Positions 35,974 through 43,874 of a DNA stretch of 64,000 nt are shown one piece after another. The DNA is taken from NCBI GenBank assembly GCA_964363305.1, contig CAYIHX010000005.1:62001-126000 (forward strand), in the 5' to 3' direction. Source of the stretch: CAYIHX01 sp964363305 (GTDB lineage Bacteria > Bdellovibrionota > UBA1018). Within the stretch, counting starts at the first letter, position 1; each line of letters opens with the position of its first letter. The notes beneath the pieces were generated by a model that ran no database searches, was not told the DNA's origin, and was given only the letters and a program-made list of their open reading frames with translations. The translations under genes and the position numbers were made by a program.

Positions 35974-36851
35974 ATCGTCCACAGCTTTTGACGAGATTGT
36001 TGGCCTCCCTCGCTTCGCAGACGAGACCCCCGGCAGAGGTGGTGGTCGTCGATCAAAGCGATGATGACGAGACCCGGCGTGCGTTTGAAAGTTGGAACCC
36101 GCCTGGCATCCGGAAAATCTACTGTCGAAACGAGGTTAAGTCGCTGAATTTGGCCAGAAATCGTGCATTTCGCGAATGCTCGATGCCCCTCGCGGCGTTT
36201 TTTGACGATGACCTCGTGCTCGAACAGGATTATTCGGAGAAGGTGGTCCGTATTTTTGAAGGTGATTCAGAGCTTCGTTTCGGGGGCGGAATGGGGACGA
36301 TTTCGAGCAGTCGCTATCACTTTCGACCTTTAGAACGATTTTTTTTAATGCCCCATGAGGGGAATGGAAAATTTTTAGCCAGTGGCGCGCCGACCTACCC
36401 GCATTGGATCAAAGAGTTTACGGAAGTAGATTTCCTCTCTGGCGGTCTGACTTTCTGGCGCCGTGAAGTATTCGAAACGATCCAATTCGACGAGGCATTG
36501 ATCGGGTACGGGTATGGTGATGATCTCGATTATTCGTTTCGAGTTTCTCGGAAATTTAAATTGTTCTTTGAGCCTCAAGCCGTCTGTCACCACGAGGACC
36601 ACGCGCCAGGGAAAGATCACGAAGCGTTGAAGCAGAAGGTCTGGATTCAGAACATGTATTATTTGGCGGTGAAGAATAACTTCTCTCGAGGGGCTTTCTT
36701 TTGGTTCGCGCTCGGGCATCTCTACCGTGATTTGATTCATCTACGATTTGCTCGCTTTGCCGGTGGGATTCGGGGTCTGAGAAATGTGCTGACGAGTCAA
36801 ATCGATTCCGTGAAAGGTTTTGTCGGTGCGAGTCACACACTTCGTCAATGA
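35934..36851 (+). CDS. Family 2 glycosyltransferase
   Basis: 305 residues from ATG 35934, with GGGA upstream; longer frames are overlap with the polytopic gene. SALVPTLNRPQLLTRLLASL, VVVVDQSDDDETRR, RNRAFRECSMPLAAFFDDD (the DxD that binds nucleotide and metal) and FLSGGLTFWRREVF show a GT-A fold family 2 enzyme. The C-terminal 60 residues are amphipathic and may attach to the membrane. Sugar unknown. Confidence 0.85.
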   Translation: MGKLEYSALVPTLNRPQLLTRLLASLASQTRPPAEVVVVDQSDDDETRRAFESWNPPGIRKIYCRNEVKSLNLARNRAFRECSMPLAAFFDDDLVLEQDYSEKVVRIFEGDSELRFGGGMGTISSSRYHFRPLERFFLMPHEGNGKFLASGAPTYPHWIKEFTEVDFLSGGLTFWRREVFETIQFDEALIGYGYGDDLDYSFRVSRKFKLFFEPQAVCHHEDHAPGKDHEALKQKVWIQNMYYLAVKNNFSRGAFFWFALGHLYRDLIHLRFARFAGGIRGLRNVLTSQIDSVKGFVGASHTLRQ

Positions 36852-37935
36852 TTATCGCGGTGGTCTTGCTCGGTATGTTGAGCGCCTTGTAGCGGCGCAG
36901 CGAAATGCTCCTGGTACGAGTTGGGTGGTCGATGTTTTCGGGCCGAAGCAACTGAATATTGGAGAGGGGGTTGGCCGCGCTCTTTATCGCCCCGTAGAGA
37001 AGACGTGGGGGCTCAATCAATGGAAATTCGCCTACGATTCGTGGCGGTGGAGCCGGCCGGGTCTTCGGCATTTTCACAATTACACTTTTGGTAAGATCGA
37101 TGTCCTGACTTGTCACGGCCTGTATACGCATAATTGGTTGGCGAAGTATGGGCATGGGCGGGTGCCGCCGCAGCGGAGGGCCCAGTTTACCGCCCTGTCA
37201 GCGCTCGAGCGACGTTGCCTGGCGAGCGCGAAGGTCGTTGTTTTTCAGTCAGTTGAGAACCAGGAATTTGTCGAGGAGCACTTTCAGTTGAAACGCTCGC
37301 CTGGCGTATTTAGGAGAATTTTGCAGGCTGTTGATACGGGGAGGTTTCGTCCCTTTGCTGAGGGCGAGCGTCTTAAGCGGCGCGGGGTAGTTTTTCCTCA
37401 AATTTCCGCTTCGAGCCGCTGGCTTCTTTTTGTGGGGCACGATTTCGAGGGCAAAGGGCTGATTCGAATTCTTCAGGAGTTTGCTGCGCGCCGGGTTCCG
37501 CTGGGCCAGTACTCCGTATTAGTTTTTGGCGACGACGCTTTGAATCGATCGAGGGCGGGGGCTCTTGCTGAGAAGATGGGGCTTTCGATTCATTTTCTTC
37601 CGAGTGATCAGCTTCTCGATGCTTATCGATGCTCTGATTTTCTTTTGCTCGACTCGGTTTCAGAGGGGGCGCCTTTAGTTCTTTTAGAGGGGATGGCCTG
37701 TGGTTGCGTGCCTATTTTTACGCCTTGTGGGGGCGTGCGAGAGACGATTCAGCATGGCGTGAATGGCTGGGTGGCTGATTCCGCCGCGGGGATTGTCGAG
37801 TGTGCGATGGTGACTTCGGAGGTGGAGAGGATGACTCTTTCGCTGGAGTCTGTTCGTACCGTTCAGACGAGAAGCCTGTCTGAGTTTGAGAGACAGTATC
37901 GGATGATTTACGAGTCGTTGGGGTCAGGGTTGTGA
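36826..37935 (+). CDS. Family 4-type glycosyltransferase
   Basis: 369 residues from GTG 36826 (AAAGG 8 bases upstream); a TTG at 36820 is the alternative. GT-B fold: the N-terminal domain begins with RVTHFVNDYRGGLARYVE. The C-terminal domain has LLFVGHDFEGKGL, the DSVSEGAPLVLLEGMACGCVPI block with the catalytic Glu, and GVNGWVAD. The start overlaps the GT2 gene end by 26 bases, and its stop overlaps the wecB start codon. Confidence 0.85.
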   Translation: MRVTHFVNDYRGGLARYVERLVAAQRNAPGTSWVVDVFGPKQLNIGEGVGRALYRPVEKTWGLNQWKFAYDSWRWSRPGLRHFHNYTFGKIDVLTCHGLYTHNWLAKYGHGRVPPQRRAQFTALSALERRCLASAKVVVFQSVENQEFVEEHFQLKRSPGVFRRILQAVDTGRFRPFAEGERLKRRGVVFPQISASSRWLLFVGHDFEGKGLIRILQEFAARRVPLGQYSVLVFGDDALNRSRAGALAEKMGLSIHFLPSDQLLDAYRCSDFLLLDSVSEGAPLVLLEGMACGCVPIFTPCGGVRETIQHGVNGWVADSAAGIVECAMVTSEVERMTLSLESVRTVQTRSLSEFERQYRMIYESLGSGL

Positions 37936-39059
37936 CCATGCACCTCACCTTCGTCTTCGGCACCCGACCCGAAACCATCAAGATGGCCCCCCTTATTCTC
38001 GCAGCTAGGAAGCTCGGCCATCGTGCTGAAGTGGTACTGACGGGGCAGCACCGCGAAATGGCCCGGCAGATGTTGCGCGTGTTTGGCATCGAGGCGGATC
38101 TCGACCTCGGCGTCATGGTTCCCAATCAGACGTTGGCTGGGTTGAGCGCGCGAGTGCTTCTCGCTTTGGATGAAAAACTCTCGCCCTCGGTGAAGCGTGA
38201 CTGGCTGCTTGTTCAGGGCGATACAACGACGGCTTTCATCGCCGGATACTGGGCGTTTATGCGCGGCATCCCCGTCGCGCATGTGGAAGCGGGCCTGAGG
38301 ACGCATGACCTGCGGGCGCCTTTTCCCGAAGAGGCGAATCGGCAGCTGCTTTCTCGGATTGCGACGATGCACTTTGCGCCGACCGCGCAGGCGGCGCGGG
38401 CGTTGGGGCGCGAGGGGATTCCGCGCGCCCTCGTCAAAGTGGTGGGGAACTCGGGCATTGACGCTTTGCTCTGGGTAGTGGAGCGGCTCAAACGCCCGGG
38501 TTCGGGGGGCGTGTCGGCCGAGGATCGGCTGCCTCGTGATTTGCTCGCGCAGCTGGGCGACCGGCGCGTCGTGCTCATCACGGCTCATCGACGAGAGAGT
38601 TTTGGGCCGGACTTCGATGATCTTTGCATGGGCATCCAGACTGCGGCGCTGAAGCATTCTGACTGTGTGTTCGTGTATCCGGTTCACCCGAACCCGAACG
38701 TGCGCGCCCCGGTCGAGAAGTGGCTCAGTGGAATTCCAAACGTGCTGGTGATCGAGCCGCTTTCGTATGTTCCGTTCATCGAGCTGATGATGCGCGCGTC
38801 GGCGTTGCTGACGGATTCGGGTGGCATGCAAGAGGAGGCGCCGACGTTAAAGAAGCCAGTCATCGTGATGCGCAACACAACGGAGCGGCCGGAAGGGGTG
38901 AAGGCGGGGTTTTCTCGCTTAGTGGGAACCGACTCGCGAAAGATCGAGCAGGCCGTGACTCGTGCTTTGAAGCGGGGGTGCGAGGGGCGGGGCAAGAACC
39001 CTTATGGGGATGGGAAGGCTTCCGAGCGGATGATTCGGGCGCTAAATAGATGCTCCTAA
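37932..39059 (+). CDS. wecB: UDP-N-acetylglucosamine 2-epimerase (non-hydrolysing)
   Basis: 375 residues from GTG 37932 (ATG 37938 also possible). FVFGTRPETIKMAPL, VVLTGQHREM, VQGDTTTAF, HVEAGLRT, ITAHRRESFG, YPVHPNPNV and TDSGGMQEEA are all diagnostic. It interconverts UDP-GlcNAc and UDP-ManNAc and so feeds the GT26 transferase at 33893. Last gene of the plus-strand operon that begins there. Markedly more GC-rich than the preceding genes, so it may have a separate origin. Confidence 0.94.
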   Translation: MTMHLTFVFGTRPETIKMAPLILAARKLGHRAEVVLTGQHREMARQMLRVFGIEADLDLGVMVPNQTLAGLSARVLLALDEKLSPSVKRDWLLVQGDTTTAFIAGYWAFMRGIPVAHVEAGLRTHDLRAPFPEEANRQLLSRIATMHFAPTAQAARALGREGIPRALVKVVGNSGIDALLWVVERLKRPGSGGVSAEDRLPRDLLAQLGDRRVVLITAHRRESFGPDFDDLCMGIQTAALKHSDCVFVYPVHPNPNVRAPVEKWLSGIPNVLVIEPLSYVPFIELMMRASALLTDSGGMQEEAPTLKKPVIVMRNTTERPEGVKAGFSRLVGTDSRKIEQAVTRALKRGCEGRGKNPYGDGKASERMIRALNRCS

Positions 39060-39084
39060 AGAGCCTACTGGAGAGTGGGTCTTT
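39058..39084 (+). terminator. Possible hairpin after wecB
   Basis: AAAGAGCCTACT and AGTGGGTCTTT can pair over 12 positions with one mismatch and one G-U, around a GGAG loop, just at the wecB stop. There is no T run, so termination is uncertain. Confidence 0.3.
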
Positions 39085-39127
39085 ATCGTCGCTCGTGCTG
39101 CTCACGTTTTGGCGAGGCAGGAGATCA

Positions 39128-39264
39128 ATACGATCATATGGATATTCGTGACATTTGGGGTGTGTATCCCCATGTAGAGGATAAAATCCATACTATCGTA
39201 TATGTTTTATTGTTTTTGATGTTCGATTTGCGTCAAAATGAGAACTATCTATACGATCGTATAG
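39128..39264 (+). promoter_or_regulatory. HipB operator region with repeated ATACGAT palindromes
   Basis: A perfect 16-bp palindrome, CTATACGATCGTATAG, lies at 39249-39264, 17 bases before the hipB start. Related imperfect copies lie at 39128-39139 (atacgatcatat) and 39191-39204 (tactatcgtatatg), about 60 bases apart from each other. HipB proteins repress their own operon by binding spaced palindromes, so these are likely autoregulatory operators. The AT-rich gap should also hold the promoter, which the last palindrome would overlap. Confidence 0.65.
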
Positions 39265-39281
39265 AAAATGGGGTGTAGACC

Positions 39282-39533
39282 ATGCAGGTAATGACCAACA
39301 AACGGGGATCGCCTCTCGCGGAAGTACTGCTCAGGCGCCGACGGGCACTGGGTATTACTCAGGAGCAACTGGCCAAATTTGCAGAATGCAGTGTTCCTTA
39401 CATCTACTTGCTGGAGAGTGGAAAAACCACCGTTCGTATCGACAAGCTGATCGCCGTTCTCTCGGTTCTAGGGCTTCAGTTAAGGGTAGAGGCCGGTAAA
39501 GAAGGGCTGAAAATCGACGAGAAACTCAAATGA
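39282..39533 (+). CDS. hipB: HipB-like antitoxin, XRE family
   Basis: 83 residues. Helix-turn-helix of the Cro/C1 type at about residues 13-65 (LRRRRALGITQEQLAKFA, YLLESGKTTVRIDKLIAVLSVLGL). The C-terminus is short and ends in LKIDEKLK. It neutralises the HipA kinase and represses the operon. Its stop overlaps the hipA start by 4 bases. Palindromic operators precede it. Confidence 0.88.
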   Translation: MQVMTNKRGSPLAEVLLRRRRALGITQEQLAKFAECSVPYIYLLESGKTTVRIDKLIAVLSVLGLQLRVEAGKEGLKIDEKLK

Positions 39534-40771
39534 CCTGGGAGGAGATCAAGCACGTCAATACCGCTGATGTTTTTAGAGACTCGGTCTTGGTGGGAAAGAT
39601 TTCGCGTATAGATCGGGGATCGGCTTTTGAGTACGACACAAATTACCTGGAGGGAGCGGACCGCGGCGGCGGAATCGCGTTTCATCTTCCTCATTTACGG
39701 AGAAGGCATGAGACGTCGGGAGTGAATCTCCACACCTACTTCGCGGGTCTTCTCCCTGAGGGCCTTCGCTTGAGAGCCTTGACGAAGCGGATGAAGACCT
39801 CGGAAGACGATCTCCTGAGCTTGCTGATTGCCACGGGTGGCGATTGCATCGGTGATGTTTCAGTTGTTCCTGAAAATCAACAACCCTCGAAGAAGGCGGT
39901 GCCTACGGTCGAGGTAAAAAATTTGAGAAAAGTCGTGTTCGCTGAGCTCTTCGAGCGAAGCATCGACTATGATGCGACTCAAAGTCCGGAACCTGAATCC
40001 AGCATCCCCGGTGTGCAGGAAAAAATATCAGCCGCGACGATTTCTTTTCCTGTGAAAACAAAAAAGACTCATGGTTCGTTTATCTTGAAACTCAATCCTC
40101 CCGACAAGCCGCGACTTGTTGAAAATGAGGATTTTTTTCTTCGCATGGCCAGAGCCTGTGGCCTCGAAGTGCCGAATGCCAAGCTTGTCAGGGACCGAGA
40201 AAACAATACCGGAATTTTGATCGAGAGATTTGACCGGATCCTTGTCCCCAAGGATCGGACGACTTTGAAGGTGCATCAGGAGGACGCCTGCCAGTTTCTT
40301 AATCGCTACCCGTCTGAAAAATATCGCATCAAGTGCTCGGAAATCGCGGAAGGCCTCGCTGAATTTTGTTCCAGCTCTTCAGTGGAAACCTCGCGTTTCA
40401 TTCGTCTGCTTGCGTTTTCGTACCTGATTGGAAACGGGGATTTGCATGCGAAGAACGTCAGCGTTCAAGTCAAACCAGATACAAACGTCGTTACGATGAC
40501 CCCGGCCTACGACCTTCTGACTACCTTGCCTTATGGTGATTCCCGAATGGCGCTTCAGTTCGAGGGACGGAGCGATAATTTCAAGAGGGCTTACTTCGTT
40601 GATTTCGGTGAAAGATACGGAGTGAATAGAGCGATGACCCAATCGATCCTTGACGAGGTTTGCTCCCAGTCACAGTGCTGGGTGGATCGAGTGGGCGAAA
40701 TCGGTTTAGCCGCGAAAAAGACGGCGCAACTTAAATCTCTCATGAGAAAACGTCTCCTGGATCTCCGCTAA
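39530..40771 (+). CDS. hipA: HipA-family serine/threonine kinase toxin
   Basis: 413 residues with the whole family plan: couple_HipA N-terminal domain (DSVLVGKISR, FHLPHLRRR, FAGLLPEGLR) and kinase core. The P-loop-like autophosphorylation segment is SSIPGVQEKIS at about residues 156-166. The catalytic loop is GNGDLHAKN at about 300-308, and the metal-binding Asp lies in PAYDLLTT. HipA toxins phosphorylate translation factors such as glutamyl-tRNA synthetase and cause growth arrest or persistence. All key residues are present, so it should be active. Confidence 0.9.
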   Translation: MTWEEIKHVNTADVFRDSVLVGKISRIDRGSAFEYDTNYLEGADRGGGIAFHLPHLRRRHETSGVNLHTYFAGLLPEGLRLRALTKRMKTSEDDLLSLLIATGGDCIGDVSVVPENQQPSKKAVPTVEVKNLRKVVFAELFERSIDYDATQSPEPESSIPGVQEKISAATISFPVKTKKTHGSFILKLNPPDKPRLVENEDFFLRMARACGLEVPNAKLVRDRENNTGILIERFDRILVPKDRTTLKVHQEDACQFLNRYPSEKYRIKCSEIAEGLAEFCSSSSVETSRFIRLLAFSYLIGNGDLHAKNVSVQVKPDTNVVTMTPAYDLLTTLPYGDSRMALQFEGRSDNFKRAYFVDFGERYGVNRAMTQSILDEVCSQSQCWVDRVGEIGLAAKKTAQLKSLMRKRLLDLR

Positions 40772-40900
40772 TTCGAGGTAAAGGGCGAATCGCCTCCGGG
40801 CTGGGCAGTGGGAGCTTGAGGTAGTCCTGGCCGCTTTCTGGATCGCGACTGATTTCATGAATTGGTTGAGGCGGCCCGAGATTGTCGGTATATCCACGGA

Positions 40901-41449
40901 ATGCAAAAGTCTCTCGAGACCGATCGTCTCATTTTGCGTCCCTTGAAATTGAGCGATTATGCCTTCGTGCGCACGCTTCATACAGATCCGAAAGTGATGC
41001 GCTACATTGCAAGCGGGCCCGCCAGGTCGGAAGCCCAAACGCGGGAGTCCATTCAAAAGTCTCTCGCCATGAAAGAGGCAAATCCATGCCTGGGAACCTG
41101 GATCGCGGAGCTGCGCGAAACTCAGGTGACGATGGGGACATTGATTTTGAGAACACCCGCTACGGCCGAAAAGACCGAGGGCATTGAGATTGGCTTTATT
41201 TTCGCCGCCGAACACTGGGGCAAGGGTTACGCGACCGAAGCGTCCCGCCGGTTGATCCAGTATGTGCATGATGCCCTGGGTGATGTGCGTATCGTGGCGC
41301 TGATCAATGCCGCGAATCAGGCCTCGAGAAATACGCTTCAGAAGCTTGGCTTCAAGACCGTCGGCACCACCGAATACGTGAATCCCGTCGGGGGCGAGGT
41401 TCTGCCCAGCGAGATCCTTGAGTACCAGACCTTAGACCCCACTCCATAA
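40901..41449 (+). CDS. GNAT acetyltransferase, RimJ/RimL type
   Basis: 182 residues from ATG 40901 (MQKSLETDRL); a longer frame adds 13 non-family residues. LETDRLILRPLKLSDY is the usual opening, AAEHWGKGYATEASRRL is the acetyl-CoA loop at about residues 103-119, and NQASRNTLQKLGF closes the fold. It likely N-acetylates a protein terminus or small amine. No functional link to its neighbours is visible. The 129 bases before it (40772-40900) hold nothing I can name. Confidence 0.82.
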   Translation: MQKSLETDRLILRPLKLSDYAFVRTLHTDPKVMRYIASGPARSEAQTRESIQKSLAMKEANPCLGTWIAELRETQVTMGTLILRTPATAEKTEGIEIGFIFAAEHWGKGYATEASRRLIQYVHDALGDVRIVALINAANQASRNTLQKLGFKTVGTTEYVNPVGGEVLPSEILEYQTLDPTP

Positions 41450-41460
41450 ATGGCAGACAA

Positions 41461-41755
41461 TTATGGAGCATGCTCAAGAGACGTCTGCTGGTTGATCAGT
41501 ACTCCAGTTTTTTGGCTGAACTGCACGCGGCCTGAGCGGATATAGCTTCCGGGAATTCGTTTTTCATCGAATAGAAGCGGAGCTTTGCGCGGCTCGATCA
41601 AGGGTTACGTAGTTTTTTGAGGGACGGTCCTTTAGGCAGAGGGTTCTGAGAAAGAAGCTCTTTCCGCATTGACGGGGTTCGAGGAGAAGGGCGACGTGTT
41701 CTTGGAAGTGGCATATATGTTCAATTATTGCAGTCTGAGTGCAATAATTGAACAT
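41461..41755 (-). pseudogene. Relic of an AAA ATPase (DUF4143/AAA_14 type)
   Basis: The frame from ATG 41755 gives IIEHICHFQEHVALLLEPRQ, then CGKSFF and NYVTLDRA. This is the Walker A and following strand of the DUF4143 ATPases (LLGPRQvGKTtLl, YvtLDd). It stops at residue 63. In another frame the strand continues with APLLFDE and PGSYIRSGRVQFSQ, corresponding to the Walker B strand and the GxFxLTGSQQF segment of the same family, and ends at 41461. Thus about 300 residues are lost through deletion and frameshift. The first codons lie inside a perfect inverted repeat (41713-41759). Confidence 0.6.
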
Positions 41756-41759
41756 ATAT
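41713..41759. repeat. Perfect inverted repeat, 20-bp arms, 7-base loop
   Basis: Arms 41713-41732 (atatatgttcaattattgca) and 41740-41759 are exact reverse complements around gtctgag. It spans the start of the ATPase relic. It could be an operator, a hairpin in the leader, or the scar of a mobile element. A similar structure with 22-bp arms lies at 43981-44028. Confidence 0.85.
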
Positions 41760-41916
41760 AACTTCTGATTTGGGGGGATTGCGATCGTGCCAGTAGGGAC
41801 GAGAAGTCAGCGTTCTGAGCGAAAGGGGCTCTGGTTCGGCGTAGCTGGTGGTTTTGACATCGGCCAGTCAGTGGGTCAGGATTGGGACATAAGCGGACCT
41901 GTTGGGAAGGTAGTCA

Positions 41917-42386
41917 ATGCCAAAGAAGAAGAATGACAAGAGAGCTGAAATCCATCCTTGGCGGCCTTGCCCAGCAGGTGAGCACTGGGTCGCGACTCAC
42001 TCATTGCAGATTCCTCCAAGTGGCAGACATCCCGCCGGCACCGTAACGACCCGGCACGCGCATTGTGCATTGAATCCTTCGAAGAAAGATCAACTCTATC
42101 CTGCGGAAATTCATGAAATCGCCGTTCGGCATTTTTTGAAATTGGAGAAGATGCCCTGCCCACTTGCTCTAAAGTTTGGCAAAGAGGGGAACGCGTATGA
42201 TGATCTCATTGCCGGTTGGGTTCAGTATCCGAACCTTTTCAAGGCTCTCGTCGCTTCGGAGTCCAGATTCAAACCAGACATTTTAGCCGACAAGAAAAAT
42301 CAGAACAGCAGCGTGCCAAGGAGCTGATGGGCCGCTTCCTAGGATACCTGGAGGAGTATAAGAAATGTGGCAAGTCCTCATCATAG
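41917..42386 (+). pseudogene. Broken lytic transglycosylase (SLT-like)
   Basis: The first 136 residues (41917-42327) resemble the front of a family of soluble lytic transglycosylase proteins: WRPCPAGEHWV, TRHAHCALNPSKKDQLYPAEI, PLKFG-like DDLIAGWVQY and finally LFKALVASESRFKPDILAD, whose ES pair would carry the catalytic Glu. The reading frame is then lost. In the next frame RAKELMGRFLGYLEEYKKC runs to TAG 42386 and looks like the true C-terminus. The core between, including the usual GLMQ segment, is deleted. The 3' end overlaps the start of the exported protein at 42365, which suggests the original pair was an operon. Confidence 0.55.
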
Positions 42387-42922
42387 GTCTGTTCGCGCCT
42401 TTCACGGTGAATGCCGAGGTGCCATCGGCGCACTTGGGCGCGAGGTTTCCGTATGGCCTTCTTGGGGATGACTTCGGGCTCCTCGCGGCATGCATTGCCA
42501 CACCCGAGCCTTTCTCACCTGACTCTACCGAGTACCCCTACTGGCAGTGCTTTTCGGTCCAAGAGGCATCCTTTGAATGCGACAGCACGGGCTATGACGG
42601 GAGTGAAAAGTCAGTCATGGCGATCATGGCCATTGTCGCTCGGAAAAACGGCGAAGAGCATGAATACCTATCTCGACGGGCGATTCCCATGAAAGGGTGT
42701 CGCGCCCATGAGAGTGAATGGAAAAAACTGACGGCGCGCCGAAAACATGTCTGTCTGTCGGGGGCACTGATCAGGATTGAGACGACCACGGAGGGGAAGA
42801 GCGTCGGACACTGGATCTTTGAAGCACTCAAGACCGACAAAGGGTGCGATTCCTATTTCGCCGGGGGATGCGATTTAAAGTACCAGGTGAAACACGGGTG
42901 CGAGATCGCGCGGAGGAATTGA
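42365..42922 (+). CDS. Exported Cys-rich protein of unknown function
   Basis: 185 residues. Residues 1-17 form a Sec signal peptide (WQVLIIGLFAPFTVNA, cleavage after NA). The mature part has eight Cys residues, so disulfides are likely in the periplasm or outside. I recognise no domain. Its start lies inside the tail of the broken transglycosylase, so it was probably co-transcribed with it. It may have been a partner or inhibitor of that enzyme; this rests on gene order only. Confidence 0.6.
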   Translation: MWQVLIIGLFAPFTVNAEVPSAHLGARFPYGLLGDDFGLLAACIATPEPFSPDSTEYPYWQCFSVQEASFECDSTGYDGSEKSVMAIMAIVARKNGEEHEYLSRRAIPMKGCRAHESEWKKLTARRKHVCLSGALIRIETTTEGKSVGHWIFEALKTDKGCDSYFAGGCDLKYQVKHGCEIARRN

Positions 42923-42970
42923 AGAGTTCGCTTTTCCAACTTGCCAGGCCCTCGCGATGAGGCGACACCA

Positions 42971-43486
42971 TCACCCCAGTTCGTCGAATAGCTCTTCCAG
43001 AAAAAACTGCGTCTTGGCGGGGATCGCTTTTCGTGGGTAATAATTTTCGATGAGTTCAAAAACTTGTTCTGGGCTTTTGATTTTAAAAAAACGGATGAGG
43101 GTTTTGAGATCTTGAGCGTCGTGGGTGTCGAAGCGAGCGCTGATCGCTTTCATCGCAAGCAGGTAAGGAGTGGGAGGAATCCAGACCGTGAGGTGAGGCA
43201 GGTCGAGGATGACTTGTCTTGGGCTGGAGTTGGCCGGCATGAACCCTTTGACGGCGTCGTTAATCCAGTCGTTGGGGAGCCCGAGTCGAGGGGCGATCCG
43301 CGCCGCGGCTTCCCGAATCTGAGACGAAGGCTCGAAAATGGCGTCGACATCTTTCGTGGCTTTCCTTGCGTTGAAGGCTAGCACCATCGCTGCACCGCCC
43401 ACGATGCCGATCTCGCCTCGTAGTCCCTCTTTCGAAAGTTCTTCCTCAAGTCGGTGAAGTGCCTGAATGATCTGATCCTGAGTCAT
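42971..43486 (-). CDS. Nucleotidyltransferase of the DUF6036 type
   Basis: 171 residues from ATG 43486. GEIGIVGGAAMVLAFNARKATKDVDAIFEP at about residues 24-53 is the polymerase-beta-like GG...DxD core found in DUF6036 and AbiEii-related proteins, with the Asp pair in KDVDAIF. The middle and C-terminal parts (YLLAMKAISARFDTHDAQDL) match the region after the core. The preceding gene on the same strand ends 7 bases before it, so they form a two-gene unit of the toxin-antitoxin kind. Predicted to transfer a nucleotide to RNA or protein; target unknown. Confidence 0.75.
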   Translation of the reverse strand: MTQDQIIQALHRLEEELSKEGLRGEIGIVGGAAMVLAFNARKATKDVDAIFEPSSQIREAAARIAPRLGLPNDWINDAVKGFMPANSSPRQVILDLPHLTVWIPPTPYLLAMKAISARFDTHDAQDLKTLIRFFKIKSPEQVFELIENYYPRKAIPAKTQFFLEELFDELG

Positions 43487-43493
43487 GTTTTTT

Positions 43494-43874
43494 CTATACT
43501 CGGTTGAGAAAATTTCCCAAGACGAAGATATTATTTTGCCTGAAAGGGGTTGGGCTTTCCTGAAGCGCACTGGCTTTCAGATTTTCTATTCCAGAGACGA
43601 AGTAAGGTGCAGGTAGAAACTGGGGGCGCGTTGCCCACCATGGTTCGGGAATGTCGAGTTCTTGTGCCAGCGCTCGGGCGGTCGCATTGATGACCGCGCG
43701 CTCTCGCGTTCGCCGGGAGCGCGAGTAAAGGCGTTTCAATGCTTCGAATGTGCGGGTGCGACGAGCCTCATCGACCGCATCAAAGAAGGGCACCCAATCG
43801 GTGAGGTCACGACGCGGGGGGCGTCCGGCTTTTCTGGTGAGGCGTGGTGCCGGGAGCATACGAGGGTGACTCAT
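43494..43874 (-). CDS. Unknown protein paired with the nucleotidyltransferase
   Basis: 126 residues, rich in Arg in the first 75 residues (RLTRKAGRPPRRD, RRTRTFEALKRLYSRSRRTRERA), with no membrane segment or signal. It lies 7 bases upstream of the DUF6036 nucleotidyltransferase in the same transcript. By position it would be the antitoxin or accessory half. I recognise no family. The basic N-terminus could contact nucleic acid. Confidence 0.6.
   Translation of the reverse strand: MSHPRMLPAPRLTRKAGRPPRRDLTDWVPFFDAVDEARRTRTFEALKRLYSRSRRTRERAVINATARALAQELDIPEPWWATRPQFLPAPYFVSGIENLKASALQESPTPFRQNNIFVLGNFLNRV

Noticed and set aside
37908..38831. 307-codon minus-strand frame
   Set aside because: Antisense to wecB, which carries all family motifs; the frame is Arg/His-rich and matches nothing.
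41442..41468. ctccataa ... ttatggag inverted repeat after the GNAT gene
   Set aside because: Eight-base arms with an 11-base loop and no T run; weak as a terminator.
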